DNA of 64,000 nt from Pseudomonas sp. LBUM920. GTDB lineage: Bacteria > Pseudomonadota > Gammaproteobacteria > Pseudomonadales > Pseudomonadaceae. Location: contig NZ_CP027762.1 of NCBI RefSeq assembly GCF_003852315.1, positions 1,717,501-1,781,500 on the forward strand, written 5' to 3'. This document shows positions 35,219-44,430 of this stretch, piece after piece; the first letter of the stretch is position 1; each line of letters begins with the position of its first letter. The translations under genes and the position numbers were made by a program. The notes under the pieces were generated by a model that had not been told where the DNA came from, ran no database searches, and saw only the letters and a program-made list of their open reading frames with translations.

Positions 35219-35761
35219 TCAGTTGAGGAGGGAGTTGCGCAAGCTGTCGGACAAGCCCTTCGGCGCCAGCCAAATGCCGAGATAGACTTTCGCCAATTCC
35301 TCATCGCGGCTGCTGAACACCACCTTGTCGTTGATCTCCAGATTCAACCCACGCCCAGGCCGAACGTCGAGGGCATACCGGTCGCCACTGCGGATATCGC
35401 GGAAGCTCGCGTGCAGCCGATCCAGTTCCGGTTTCAAGCGGGCGAGGGTGGCGCTGCTTTGCTGGCGCTCCAAGGTCGTGGTGGCCGCCTTGATCACGTC
35501 GTTACGGTCGATGTCGCGAAAGTAATACAGCGCCAGGCGCAGATTCTTTTGCTGGTCCCAGGCGGCTTTGGCGCTGGTGTCGGCGGGGGCATACACCGCT
35601 GCCGCATACACATCCGCCCAGAGATACACCAGCACCGTCTGGTTTTTCAGCACCAGGTCATGAGATTGCGCAGGAAAACCGGCCTGCTTCAGGCGGTCCG
35701 CCTCACTGGCCTGCACTGCCACACAGAAAATCAGCAATAAACAGAAAACGACATGCCGCAT
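35219..35761 (-). CDS. Chalcone-isomerase-like periplasmic protein
   Basis: 180 aa. A signal peptide (MRHVVFCLLLIFCVAVQA, cut before SEADRLKQAG) is followed by a bacterial chalcone-isomerase-like domain: KNQTVLVYLWADVYAAAVYAP, LRLALYYFRDIDRNDVIKAA and LNLEINDKVVFSSRDEELAKVYLGIWL. Bacterial members lack proven isomerase activity. AGGAAGAG precedes ATG 35761. It stands alone between the symporter and sthA. Confidence 0.85.
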   Translation of the reverse strand: MRHVVFCLLLIFCVAVQASEADRLKQAGFPAQSHDLVLKNQTVLVYLWADVYAAAVYAPADTSAKAAWDQQKNLRLALYYFRDIDRNDVIKAATTTLERQQSSATLARLKPELDRLHASFRDIRSGDRYALDVRPGRGLNLEINDKVVFSSRDEELAKVYLGIWLAPKGLSDSLRNSLLN

Positions 35762-35996
35762 AATGGCTCTTCCTGCAAAAGGTGCGTGTCAGCAGTCTAA
35801 TTGCAATTTGCGGGTTCTGTAGTAAAGGCAAGACTGGCCTACGACGCGACCAAGGGTTAATGTTCGCGGCGTTGAGCCTTCTATAGACTGTGCCCCGGCT
35901 CACACACTTGAGCCAAATTGTCCTTCATGCCCGCTGGCCGCGGCATGATTTAGCCAGGCGTCCAACCGTACGCCTGGCCTGTTCTGAGGAGTACGC

Positions 35997-37391
35997 ATGG
36001 CTGTCTACAACTACGACGTGGTGGTACTGGGTTCCGGCCCGGCTGGAGAAGGTGCGGCGATGAACGCCGCCAAAGCTGGGCGCAAGGTGGCGATGGTCGA
36101 TAGCCGTCGCCAGGTCGGCGGTAACTGCACCCACCTGGGTACCATCCCGTCCAAGGCCTTGCGTCACTCGGTGCGCCAGATCATGCAGTTCAACACCAAC
36201 CCGATGTTCCGGGCCATTGGTGAGCCGCGCTGGTTCTCGTTCCCGGACGTATTGAAAAGCGCCGAAAAAGTCATCTCCAAGCAAGTCGCGTCGCGCACCG
36301 GCTACTACGCCCGTAACCGCGTCGACCTGTTCTTCGGCACCGGCAGTTTTGCCGACGAGCAAACCGTCGAAGTGGTCTGCGCCAACGGCGTAGTCGAGAA
36401 GCTGGTGGCCAAGCACATCATCATCGCCACCGGTTCGCGCCCGTATCGCCCGGCCGATATCGATTTCCACCACCCGCGTATCTACGATAGCGACACCATC
36501 CTGAGCCTGGGCCACACCCCGCGCAAATTGATCATCTACGGCGCCGGCGTGATTGGCTGTGAATACGCCTCGATTTTCAGCGGCCTGGGCGTATTGGTGG
36601 AGCTGGTGGATAACCGCGACCAGTTGCTGAGCTTCCTCGACTCGGAAATTTCCCAAGCGTTGAGCTACCACTTCAGCAACAACAACATCACCGTGCGCCA
36701 CAACGAAGAGTACGAGCGGGTCGAAGGCCTGGACAACGGTGTGATCCTGCACCTCAAATCCGGCAAGAAGATCAAGGCCGACGCCTTGCTGTGGTGCAAC
36801 GGCCGTACCGGCAACACCGACAAGCTGGGCATGGAAAACATCGGCGTGAAGGTCAACAGCCGTGGCCAGATCGAAGTGGACGAGAACTACCGCACCTGCG
36901 TGACCAATATCTATGGTGCCGGTGACGTGATCGGCTGGCCAAGCCTGGCCAGTGCCGCGCATGACCAGGGCCGTTCAGCGGCCGGCAGCATTGTCGACAA
37001 TGGCAGCTGGCGTTATGTGAACGACGTGCCGACCGGTATCTACACGATTCCGGAGATCAGCTCGATCGGCAAGAACGAACACGAACTGACCAAGGCCAAG
37101 GTGCCTTATGAAGTCGGCAAGGCGTTCTTCAAGAGCATGGCGCGTGCGCAGATTGCCGGTGAGCCGCAAGGCATGCTCAAGATCCTGTTCCACCGCGAGA
37201 CCCTGGAAGTCCTCGGCGTGCATTGCTTCGGCTATCAGGCCTCGGAGATCGTGCACATCGGCCAGGCCATCATGAACCAGCCGGGCGAGCAAAATACCCT
37301 CAAGTATTTTGTGAACACCACGTTCAACTACCCGACCATGGCCGAAGCCTATCGGGTAGCGGCCTACGACGGCCTCAACCGGCTTTTTTGA
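35997..37391 (+). CDS. sthA: Soluble pyridine nucleotide transhydrogenase SthA
   Basis: 464-aa FAD flavoprotein that moves reducing equivalents from NADPH to NAD+. FAD motif VLGSGPAGEGAAMNAAKAG is at the N terminus. The disulfide-reductase CxxxxC motif is altered to GGNCTHLGTIPSKAL: the second Cys is Thr, as expected for SthA. The NAD motif is IYGAGVIGCEYASIFSGLG. The C-terminal dimer domain has HCFGYQASEIVHIGQ. GAGGAGTACGC precedes ATG 35997. Confidence 0.98.
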   Translation: MAVYNYDVVVLGSGPAGEGAAMNAAKAGRKVAMVDSRRQVGGNCTHLGTIPSKALRHSVRQIMQFNTNPMFRAIGEPRWFSFPDVLKSAEKVISKQVASRTGYYARNRVDLFFGTGSFADEQTVEVVCANGVVEKLVAKHIIIATGSRPYRPADIDFHHPRIYDSDTILSLGHTPRKLIIYGAGVIGCEYASIFSGLGVLVELVDNRDQLLSFLDSEISQALSYHFSNNNITVRHNEEYERVEGLDNGVILHLKSGKKIKADALLWCNGRTGNTDKLGMENIGVKVNSRGQIEVDENYRTCVTNIYGAGDVIGWPSLASAAHDQGRSAAGSIVDNGSWRYVNDVPTGIYTIPEISSIGKNEHELTKAKVPYEVGKAFFKSMARAQIAGEPQGMLKILFHRETLEVLGVHCFGYQASEIVHIGQAIMNQPGEQNTLKYFVNTTFNYPTMAEAYRVAAYDGLNRLF

Positions 37392-37433
37392 GCGGCTCCG
37401 GCCGGTGGCCTGAGCCGGCCGGGGAGACCGATT

Positions 37434-38156
37434 TCAGTAATTCTCGAGGGTGGCAGTGGCCAAACCGGGAAAGTCTGTAATCAGGCTATCTACGCCGAAG
37501 TCAGCGAGCCTGCGCATCAGCGCCGGTTCGTTGACCGTCCACACGGACACGTGCAAACCCTGACGCTGGGCTTTTTCCAGACGCTCAGGGGTGCACAGCG
37601 TCCAGTTCAATGCCAGGTATTCACAGCCGTAGTTTTGCGCGACCTTCAGCGGGTCGAGCCACGCGTATTCGGCGACCAGGCCGCGTGACAGGTCCGGGGT
37701 AAGCTCCACGGCCGCTTTCAAGACTTCCCGCGAACTTGAGGTCACGGTGACCTTGTCCATCAGGCCATGACGCACGGCCATCTCACGAATTGCCAGTACG
37801 GTCGTTGCGGCGCGGGTGCGCGAAGCGCTTTTGACTTCCAGCTGCCAGTGATCGAAGTCGCATTTTTCGAACAGCTCTTCCAGGCGTGGGATCGGGCAGG
37901 GGCTGACCCAACCCGGGCCGCCTTTGCGCGCGTCCATCTTCACAAGGTCGGCTGCCGAATACTCGACGACTTTGCCGCGCCGGTCGGTGGTGCGTTTGAG
38001 GGTCGGGTCGTGGATGACCATCAACTCGCCGTCCATGGACAGGTGCAAATCCAGTTCGCAGCGGCGTACACCGTGCTTGAGGCACTCCTGAAAGCTGGTC
38101 AGGGTGTTTTCCGGTGCTTCGCCTTTGGCACCGCGGTGGCCATAAATCAGGGTCAC
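37434..38156 (-). CDS. Cytosolic glycerophosphodiester phosphodiesterase
   Basis: 240-aa GDPD enzyme hydrolysing glycerophosphodiesters to sn-glycerol-3-phosphate and an alcohol. Seen: YGHRGAKGEAPENTLTSFQECLKHG (metal and catalytic His/Glu), LDLHLSMDGELMVIHDPTLKRTTD and WQLEVKS. There is no signal peptide, so it is the UgpQ-like cytosolic type. Start GTG 38156 has AAGGAGCAACT. It converges with sthA and is 44 bases downstream of the PilZ gene on the same strand. Confidence 0.93.
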   Translation of the reverse strand: MTLIYGHRGAKGEAPENTLTSFQECLKHGVRRCELDLHLSMDGELMVIHDPTLKRTTDRRGKVVEYSAADLVKMDARKGGPGWVSPCPIPRLEELFEKCDFDHWQLEVKSASRTRAATTVLAIREMAVRHGLMDKVTVTSSSREVLKAAVELTPDLSRGLVAEYAWLDPLKVAQNYGCEYLALNWTLCTPERLEKAQRQGLHVSVWTVNEPALMRRLADFGVDSLITDFPGLATATLENY

Positions 38157-38200
38157 AGTTGCTCCTTTGCGCCAGATAGCCCGGCGGGGTCATACGAAAT

Positions 38201-38785
38201 TCAGGTGTCTTGGGCGTCGCTTTGTTCCCGCGCCAGGCGTCGTTCCTGGGCTTGTTTCTGCAGGATGTAGCGCGCCAGCAATTGGCGTTGGGCATCGGTC
38301 ATCGATTCGAATTCCGTGCCCACGTCAAAGCCGTCGCCCTTGGCGTCGCAATGCGTCACGCGGGCACGTAGCAGCAAGCCGAGTGCCTGGGGCATCAACA
38401 CAAGCTTGACCGCCAGGTGTATGTCGGGCGCCAGCGGCGTTGGGTGCTTGAAGTCGATGCCGCCTTCGGAAAGGATCACCGGCTGCGGCGCGCCCACCTC
38501 ATCCAACAGGCCGCGCGCCATGATCTGACTGAGCAGGTCCACGCGTTTGTTCTGGACTTTGAGGAAGGCGGCCAGGCTGCGATCTTTCTCGCTGATCTGG
38601 CGCAGCAGGTGCTGGGCTTCGAATTCGCTGAGGTGCAATTCGCTGAGCAGGTTGAACAGCGGCGAATCATCCAGCAACACTTCCTTGCTCGCCGCTTCGG
38701 GGGCAGAGAGGGTGCTGATTTGAAGTGCGATCATGTCGTCGATACGGTAGTATTCGCGGCGTTCTTCTTCATCTAATGTCGACAT
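38201..38785 (-). CDS. PilZ-domain protein (YcgR-N-like plus PilZ)
   Basis: 194 aa. It begins MSTLDEEERREYYRIDDMIALQI, the start of the degenerate N-terminal domain. A central helical part (LSELHLSEFEAQHLLRQISEKDRSLAAFLKV) is followed by a C-terminal PilZ-like barrel with LSEGGIDFKHPTPLAPDIHLAVKL and FDVGTEFESMTDAQRQLLARYI. The RxxxR arginines that bind c-di-GMP are not clear, so ligand binding is uncertain. It is divergent from lolC. Confidence 0.83.
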   Translation of the reverse strand: MSTLDEEERREYYRIDDMIALQISTLSAPEAASKEVLLDDSPLFNLLSELHLSEFEAQHLLRQISEKDRSLAAFLKVQNKRVDLLSQIMARGLLDEVGAPQPVILSEGGIDFKHPTPLAPDIHLAVKLVLMPQALGLLLRARVTHCDAKGDGFDVGTEFESMTDAQRQLLARYILQKQAQERRLAREQSDAQDT

Positions 38786-38879
38786 GGCGAACCCAAAGTA
38801 GCGGTAATGGTCTGAGTGTAAAGCTGCTTACCTGACCCCGCCACCGGGACGTCTTCTTTTCCTCCGAACAAGCCCCGAC

Positions 38880-40130
38880 ATGTTCAGACCTCTCTTCGTA
38901 TTTATCGGCACGCGTTATACCCGTGCAAAGCGTCGCAATCATTTTGTGTCGTTCATTTCCCTGACCTCGATGATCGGGCTCGCCTTGGGCGTAGTCGTGA
39001 TGATCGTGGTGCTGTCGGTGATGAATGGCTTCGATCATGAGATGCGCACCCGCGTGCTGGGCATGGTGCCCCACGCGACCATCGAGGGCGATTCGCCCAT
39101 CAGCGACTGGCCCAGCCTTGCCGACAAGGTCAGGCAGAACCCCAAGGTGGTGGCCGTTGCGCCGTTTACCCAGATGCAGGGGTTGCTGACCAACGACGGC
39201 AAGGTGCAGAAGATCCTGCTCAATGGCATCGACCCGGCCCAGGAACGTAACGTGTCGATCATCGACAAGTTCATGTTGCAGGGCAAACTCGACGACCTCG
39301 CGCCCGGCAGCTTCGGCATCGTGATCGGCGACAAGGCGGCGGCCAAGCTCGGCGTGGGCGTCGGCGACAAGCTGACCTTCGTCGCTCCGGAAGTCACCGT
39401 GACCCCGGCCGGCATGTTCCCGCGCATGAAGCGCTTCACCGTGGTCGGCACCTTCCACGTCGGCGCCGGTGAAATCGATGGCTACCTCGGCCTGACCAAC
39501 CTCACCGACCTGGCGCGTCTGCACCGCTGGAAGCCGGATCAGGTGCAGGGCCTGCGCCTCAAATTCAACGACCTGTTCGACGCCCCGCGCGGCGCCTGGG
39601 AAATCGCCCAGCATTTGGGTGAATCCCAGTACTACGCACGCGACTGGACCCGCACCCACGGCAATCTTTACCAGGCCATCCGCATGGAAAAAGCCATGAT
39701 CGGCCTGCTGTTGCTGCTGATTGTCGCCGTGGCCGCGTTCAACATCATTTCCACCCTGGTGATGGTGGTGAACGACAAAAAGGGCGACATCGCCATCCTG
39801 CGCACCCTGGGCGCCACGCCGGGGCAGATCATGGCGATCTTCATGGTGCAGGGCACCGTGATCGGCGTGGTCGGCACCTTGATCGGCACCGCGGTCGGCA
39901 TCCTGGCCGCGCTGAACGTCAGCGCCGCCATCGCCGCGCTGGAAAAAGTCATCGGTCACAAGTTTCTCAACGCCGACGTCTACTTCATCGACTACTTGCC
40001 GTCCCAGGTTCAGGCCCAGGACGTGTTGATGGTAGGCGGCGCCGCGTTGGTATTGAGCTTCCTTGCCACCCTGTATCCAGCCTGGCGCGCGGCACGTACC
40101 CAGCCAGCACAGGCCTTACGTTATGAGTGA
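38880..40130 (+). CDS. lolC: LolC-type subunit of the lipoprotein-releasing ABC transporter
   Basis: 416-aa inner-membrane protein of LolCDE, which extracts outer-membrane lipoproteins and hands them to LolA. It has an N-terminal TM (FVSFISLTSMIGLALGVVVMIVVLSVMNGFDHEMRTRVLG), a large periplasmic domain (~residues 50-265), and three C-terminal TMs with the FtsX-like coupling motif DIAILRTLGATPGQIMAIFMVQGT. It is closely paralogous to the 40882 gene. Its last codons overlap possible lolD starts. Confidence 0.95.
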   Translation: MFRPLFVFIGTRYTRAKRRNHFVSFISLTSMIGLALGVVVMIVVLSVMNGFDHEMRTRVLGMVPHATIEGDSPISDWPSLADKVRQNPKVVAVAPFTQMQGLLTNDGKVQKILLNGIDPAQERNVSIIDKFMLQGKLDDLAPGSFGIVIGDKAAAKLGVGVGDKLTFVAPEVTVTPAGMFPRMKRFTVVGTFHVGAGEIDGYLGLTNLTDLARLHRWKPDQVQGLRLKFNDLFDAPRGAWEIAQHLGESQYYARDWTRTHGNLYQAIRMEKAMIGLLLLLIVAVAAFNIISTLVMVVNDKKGDIAILRTLGATPGQIMAIFMVQGTVIGVVGTLIGTAVGILAALNVSAAIAALEKVIGHKFLNADVYFIDYLPSQVQAQDVLMVGGAALVLSFLATLYPAWRAARTQPAQALRYE

Positions 40131-40137
40131 ATCGGGC

Positions 40138-40821
40138 ATGAGTGAAAAAGCAATCCTGAGCTGCCGCAACCTGGGCAAATCCTACGAGGAAGGTCCGGAA
40201 TCGGTGGTGGTGTTGTCCAACCTGCAACTTGAGCTGCATCCGGGCGAACGCGTGGCGATCGTCGGCAGTTCCGGCTCCGGCAAAAGTACCTTGCTCAACC
40301 TGTTGGGCGGCCTGGATACGCCGTCCCAGGGCAGCGTGTGGCTGGCTGGCGAAGAGCTGTCGGCCCTGGGTGAGAAGGCGCGTGGCCAACTGCGTAACCG
40401 CTCGTTGGGTTTCGTGTACCAGTTCCACCACCTGCTGCCGGAATTCACTGCGCTGGAAAACGTCTGCATGCCGCTGCTGATCGGCAAGACTGCTATTCCG
40501 CAAGCGCGCCAGCGCGCCAAGGCGTTGCTGGAGCGCGTCGGCCTCGGTCATCGCCTGGAGCACAAGCCGGCCGAGTTGTCCGGTGGCGAGCGCCAGCGTG
40601 TAGCGATTGCCCGTGCCCTGGTCAACAACCCAGGCTTGGTGATGCTCGATGAGCCAACCGGCAACCTCGACTCCCACACCGCCCAGGGCATCAAGGATTT
40701 GATGCTCGAACTGAGCACCCAGATGCGCACCGCGTTCCTGGTGGTGACCCATGACATGAGCATGGCCCGCCAGATGGACCGCGTGCTGCACCTGCAGGAA
40801 GGTCACTTGGTCGCCATCTGA
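40138..40821 (+). CDS. lolD: LolD ATPase
   Basis: 227-aa ATPase powering LolCDE. Walker A VGSSGSGKSTLL, Q-loop VYQFHHLLPEFTALENV, signature LSGGERQRVAIARAL, Walker B LVMLDEPTGNLD, H-loop VVTHDMSMARQ. I chose ATG 40138 (MSEKAILSCRNLGKSY) to match the normal 227-residue LolD; the in-frame ATG at 40123 would overlap lolC by 8 bases. It is translationally linked to lolC. Confidence 0.95.
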   Translation: MSEKAILSCRNLGKSYEEGPESVVVLSNLQLELHPGERVAIVGSSGSGKSTLLNLLGGLDTPSQGSVWLAGEELSALGEKARGQLRNRSLGFVYQFHHLLPEFTALENVCMPLLIGKTAIPQARQRAKALLERVGLGHRLEHKPAELSGGERQRVAIARALVNNPGLVMLDEPTGNLDSHTAQGIKDLMLELSTQMRTAFLVVTHDMSMARQMDRVLHLQEGHLVAI

Positions 40822-40830
40822 CCCGTTTCA

Positions 40831-40866
40831 AGCCCGGCGCCTGGCGCTGGGCTTTTTCATTTTTTT
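40831..40866 (+). terminator. Hairpin with T-run between lolD and lolE
   Basis: Near-perfect palindrome AGCCCGGCGCC/TGGCGCTGGGCT followed by TTTTTCATTTTTTT. It sits inside the lol operon, 16 bases ahead of lolE, so it should attenuate rather than abolish read-through. Confidence 0.8.
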
Positions 40867-40881
40867 AAACGGTGCCCGCGA

Positions 40882-42126
40882 ATGTTCAGACCGTTATCGA
40901 TTTTCATCGGCACGCGCTATACCCGCGCCAAGCGCCGCAACCGTTTTGTTTCGTTTATCTCGATGACCTCGATGATCGGCCTCGCCCTGGGCGTGTTGGC
41001 GATGATCGTGGTGTTGTCGGTGATGAACGGCTTCCAGCGCGAAATGAGCTCACGCATCCTCGGCATGGTGCCCCACGCGACCATCGTCGGCGTGAACCCG
41101 ATTGATGACTGGCAGCCGGTGGCCGCCGCCGCCATGAAGAACCCGCAAGTGACTGCCGCCGTACCATTCACGCAGATGGACGGGATGTTCTCCTACAAGG
41201 GCGCGATGCAGCCGATCGAGATCAGCGGCGTCGACCCGGCCCAGGAAGGCAAAGTCTCGATCGTGGCCCAGCACATCGTGCGCGGCAAACTGGACGACCT
41301 GAAAGCCGGCGAGTTCGGTGTGGTCATCGGCGACATCACTGCACGGCGCTTCCGCCTGAACGTGGGTGACAAGCTGACCCTGATCGTGCCGGAAATCAGC
41401 ACGGCGCCGGGTGGCATCACCCCGCGCATGCAGCGGCTCAACGTGGTCGGTATCTTCAAGGTCGGCGCCGAGTTGGATGGCTCCATGGCCCTGATCAACA
41501 TGGCCGACGCCGCCGAAATCCAGCATTGGCAGCCGAACCAGGTGCAAAGCGTGCGCCTGGCGGTGAAAGACCTGTACGCGGCACCGAAGGTCTCGGCGGA
41601 CATCGCCGCCAGCCTCGGCGCGGCCTACAAGCCGGATGACTGGACCCACACCCAGGGCAGCCTGTTCAGCGCGATGAAGATGGAAAAGACCATGATCGGC
41701 CTGTTGCTGCTGATGATCGTCGCCGTCGCCGCGTTCAACATCATCGCCACCTTGATCATGGTCGTGAACGACAAGGGCGCCGACATCGCGATCTTGCGCA
41801 CCATTGGCGCCACGCCCCGGCAGATCATGGCGATCTTCATGGTGCAGGGCACCGTGATCGGCATCGTCGGCACTTTGATCGGCGGCGTGCTGGGCGTGAT
41901 TGCGGCGCTGAACGTGAGCGAACTGGTGGGTTGGCTGGAGCGCGTGACCGGGCAACATATCTTCAGTTCGGACGTGTATTTCGTCAGCAACCTGCCTTCG
42001 GAACTGCAGGGTGGGGATGTGCTGCTGATTTGCACGGCCGGGTTTGTGTTGAGCTTTTTGGCGACGATTTACCCGGCGTATCGGGCGGCGAAGATTGAGC
42101 CGGCGCATGCGCTCAGGTATTCGTAA
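40882..42126 (+). CDS. lolE: LolE-type subunit of the lipoprotein-releasing ABC transporter
   Basis: 414 aa, very similar to the lolC product: both begin MFRPL.IFIGTRYTRAKRRN and share the same TM/periplasm/TM plan and the DIAILRTIGATPRQIMAIFMVQGTVIG motif. It forms the second membrane partner in LolCDE. The label E versus C is by gene order only. The lolD-lolE gap carries a terminator-like hairpin. Confidence 0.93.
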   Translation: MFRPLSIFIGTRYTRAKRRNRFVSFISMTSMIGLALGVLAMIVVLSVMNGFQREMSSRILGMVPHATIVGVNPIDDWQPVAAAAMKNPQVTAAVPFTQMDGMFSYKGAMQPIEISGVDPAQEGKVSIVAQHIVRGKLDDLKAGEFGVVIGDITARRFRLNVGDKLTLIVPEISTAPGGITPRMQRLNVVGIFKVGAELDGSMALINMADAAEIQHWQPNQVQSVRLAVKDLYAAPKVSADIAASLGAAYKPDDWTHTQGSLFSAMKMEKTMIGLLLLMIVAVAAFNIIATLIMVVNDKGADIAILRTIGATPRQIMAIFMVQGTVIGIVGTLIGGVLGVIAALNVSELVGWLERVTGQHIFSSDVYFVSNLPSELQGGDVLLICTAGFVLSFLATIYPAYRAAKIEPAHALRYS

Positions 42127-42137
42127 GGGCTGAGACC

Positions 42138-42226
42138 GCTATCGCATACAAGCCAGCTCCCACATTCGACCGCTTTCCAAAGGATGTACACGGACAAATG
42201 TGGGAGCGGGCTTGCTCGCGAAGCGG
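42138..42226. repeat. REPIN
   Basis: Arms CGCTATCGCATACAAGCCAG and TGTGGGAGCGGGCTTGCTCG around a ~40-base spacer, between convergent lolE and copS. The left arm is degenerate. Confidence 0.85.
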
Positions 42227-42241
42227 CCGGCCCAGCTTGCA

Positions 42242-43603
42242 TCAATCCCCCTTGGGCAACTCAATCACAAACCGCGTCCGCCCCACCTCAGACTCACAAT
42301 AAATCCTCCCGCCATGTGCCCGCACAATCGACTGGGTAATCGCCAACCCCAGCCCCGCATGCTCGCTGCTGCCTTCTCGGCGCGCCGGGTCGGCCCTGTA
42401 GAACCGATCAAACAACTTCGGCAACAACGCCGCAGGAATACCTTCCCCGGTATTTTCCACGGCCAGCGTCACACCTCGCTCGGTCTCAACCATCCGCACC
42501 CGCACCTCGCCACCGGCCGGGGTAAACCTGAGCGCGTTATCGAGCAAATTCGATAACGCCCGGCGCAACATGCCGCGATCACCCGCCGTATGCGCCGTGC
42601 CCTCGCGCACCAGCCTGACGTGCGCGTCCTCGGCCAGCAACGCGAAGAACTCGATCAACGCTTCCACTTCATCGTCCAGCACCAGAGCCTCGCGCTTGGG
42701 CATGAGCAAGCCGTGGTCGGCCTTGGCCAGGTACAACATGTCATTCACCAACTGCGCCATCCATTGCAGCTCTTCGAGGTTGCTGTGCAGTGCCTCGCGG
42801 TAATCCTCCAGCGGGCGCGGCTGGGTGAGGATCACTTGGGTGTGGGTCAGCAGGTTGGAGAGGGGCGTGCGCAGTTCGTGGGCGATATCGGCGGAGAAGG
42901 CCGAGAGGCGCTGGAAGGCGTCGTCCAGGCGCCCGAGCATGGCGTTGAAGGCCTGGGCCAGTTCAGCCAACTCCACCGGCATGTGTTGCTGGGGCAGGCG
43001 TTGGGTCAGGGAGTGCGCCGACACGCTGGCGGCCACTTCACCCATGCGCCGTAGCGGCCGCAACCCGCTGCGCGCGGCCCAGGCGCCGAGCAGCGCGGTG
43101 GCCAGGGCCGAGAGGCCGACGGTCAGCCAGATCAGGTGCTGCATGCGTTGCAGGAAGTGCTGGTGATGGGTGATGTCGAGCATCAGCGTCAATTGCGGCG
43201 AGCCGGGTTGGCCGGCGACCAGCGGCGCGTTGTAGACGCGATACTCAGTCCCGGCATTTTGCAGGCTGTGCAAGCCCGGCGCTTCAGGCAGGCTGATGCC
43301 GGGCGCGCCGTCAAACCAGCGCTGGCCCTGGGCAGTAACGCGCAGCGCCAGTTCGGGTTGGCGATTGAGCTCGGCGCGCAGTTGCGCTTCGCGTTGTGCA
43401 AATAATGGTGGCGAGTCGACCCCCTGCAAAGTGCTGCGCAGCGCCACCAGTTGACTGTCGAGTTGTTGCTGGTCCAGCTCGATAAAGTGCGCCTCACTGG
43501 CGTGGTTGAACAGCACGCCGGCAAGCAACGACACCACGGCGGTGCACGCCGCAAACAGCAGCGCCAGACGGCTGGCCAGGGACAGGCGCTTGATCAATTG
43601 CAC
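42242..43603 (-). CDS. copS: Heavy-metal sensor histidine kinase (CopS/CusS type)
   Basis: 453-aa inner-membrane kinase. TM1 (LASRLALLFAACTAVVSLLAG) is followed by a ~110-residue periplasmic sensor, TM2 (LIWLTVGLSALATALLGAWAA), HAMP, and HisKA with SAFSADIAHELRTPLSNLLTH. The HATPase has LSNLLDNALRFTP, ENTGEGIP and GLGLAITQSIVRAHGG. I chose GTG 43603, which overlaps the copR end by 10 bases and so couples their translation. Neighbouring cupredoxin and cop-box DNA support copper or silver as signal. Confidence 0.9.
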   Translation of the reverse strand: MQLIKRLSLASRLALLFAACTAVVSLLAGVLFNHASEAHFIELDQQQLDSQLVALRSTLQGVDSPPLFAQREAQLRAELNRQPELALRVTAQGQRWFDGAPGISLPEAPGLHSLQNAGTEYRVYNAPLVAGQPGSPQLTLMLDITHHQHFLQRMQHLIWLTVGLSALATALLGAWAARSGLRPLRRMGEVAASVSAHSLTQRLPQQHMPVELAELAQAFNAMLGRLDDAFQRLSAFSADIAHELRTPLSNLLTHTQVILTQPRPLEDYREALHSNLEELQWMAQLVNDMLYLAKADHGLLMPKREALVLDDEVEALIEFFALLAEDAHVRLVREGTAHTAGDRGMLRRALSNLLDNALRFTPAGGEVRVRMVETERGVTLAVENTGEGIPAALLPKLFDRFYRADPARREGSSEHAGLGLAITQSIVRAHGGRIYCESEVGRTRFVIELPKGD

Positions 43604-44274
43604 CGCTCCTCCAGCACATAACCCATGCCGCGCACGGTGTGGATCAGTTTGTTGGGGAAGTGGTCGTCGATTTTCAGGCGCAAGCGGCGGATGGCCACTT
43701 CGATAATGTTGGTGTCGCTGTCGAAGTTCATGTCCCACACCTGCGAGGCAATCAGCGATTTGGGCAGTACTTCGCCCTGGCGGCGCAGCAGCAGTTCCAG
43801 CAGGGAAAATTCCTTGGCGGTGAGGTCGATGCGTTGGCCGTCGCGTTCGACGCGGCGGCGGATCAGGTCCAGGCGCAGGTCGGCCAGTTGCAGCGCGGTT
43901 TCCTGTGGCGTGCTGCTGCCACGGCGTAACAGGCTGCGCACGCGGGCCAGCAGTTCGGAAAAGGCAAAAGGCTTGACCAGGTAATCGTCGGCGCCCAGTT
44001 CCAGGCCGTGCACGCGGTCTTCCACGGCATCGCGGGCGGTGAGGAACAGCACCGGAATGTCCAGGCCGGCGCCGCGTACCGCTTGCAGAATTTGCCAGCC
44101 GTCGCGGCCCGGCAGCATCACGTCGAGGATCAACAGGTCGTAATCACCGGTCAGTGCCAAGTGCTGCCCGGTGGTGCCGTCGGCCACCAGTTCGGTGGTA
44201 AAGCCCGCCTCGCTCAGGCCCTGGCGCAGGTAATGGCCGGTTTTCGGTTGGTCTTCGACGATCAGCAGTTTCAT
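43594..44274 (-). CDS. copR: OmpR-family response regulator CopR
   Basis: 226 aa. The receiver domain has phosphoacceptor Asp51 (YDLLILDVMLPGRDGW) and Lys in VLFLTARDAVEDRV...DDYLVKPF. The C-terminal winged helix has LTAKEFSLLELLLRRQGEVLPKS and EVAIRRLRLKIDD. Start ATG 44274 begins MKLLIVEDQPKTG. It is first in the copR-copS operon and divergent from the cupredoxin gene, with a palindromic box between them. Confidence 0.92.
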   Translation of the reverse strand: MKLLIVEDQPKTGHYLRQGLSEAGFTTELVADGTTGQHLALTGDYDLLILDVMLPGRDGWQILQAVRGAGLDIPVLFLTARDAVEDRVHGLELGADDYLVKPFAFSELLARVRSLLRRGSSTPQETALQLADLRLDLIRRRVERDGQRIDLTAKEFSLLELLLRRQGEVLPKSLIASQVWDMNFDSDTNIIEVAIRRLRLKIDDHFPNKLIHTVRGMGYVLEERCN

Positions 44275-44339
44275 GGACGACTCTTGGCAGCGGTGAACAA
44301 CGGGCTTTATACCGTGGGTGCCAGGGCAGGGGCGCAACC

Positions 44340-44353
44340 TGACAAAGTTGTAA
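44340..44353. promoter_or_regulatory. Cop/Cus-type palindromic box
   Basis: TGACAAAGTTGTAA: inverted half-sites TGACAA / TTGTAA with an AG spacer. It resembles the E. coli CusR box (TGACAA-N2-TTGTCA) with one change. It lies between divergent copR (starts 44274) and the cupredoxin gene (starts 44431), and is therefore a likely CopR operator for both. Confidence 0.72.
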
Positions 44354-44430
44354 TCTAGCAGTCAGCTGGCTGGCAGCGGCGCCATCTTAGAGTGCTGACA
44401 GAGCTGTTCACACACTTTTGGAGAATCGAC

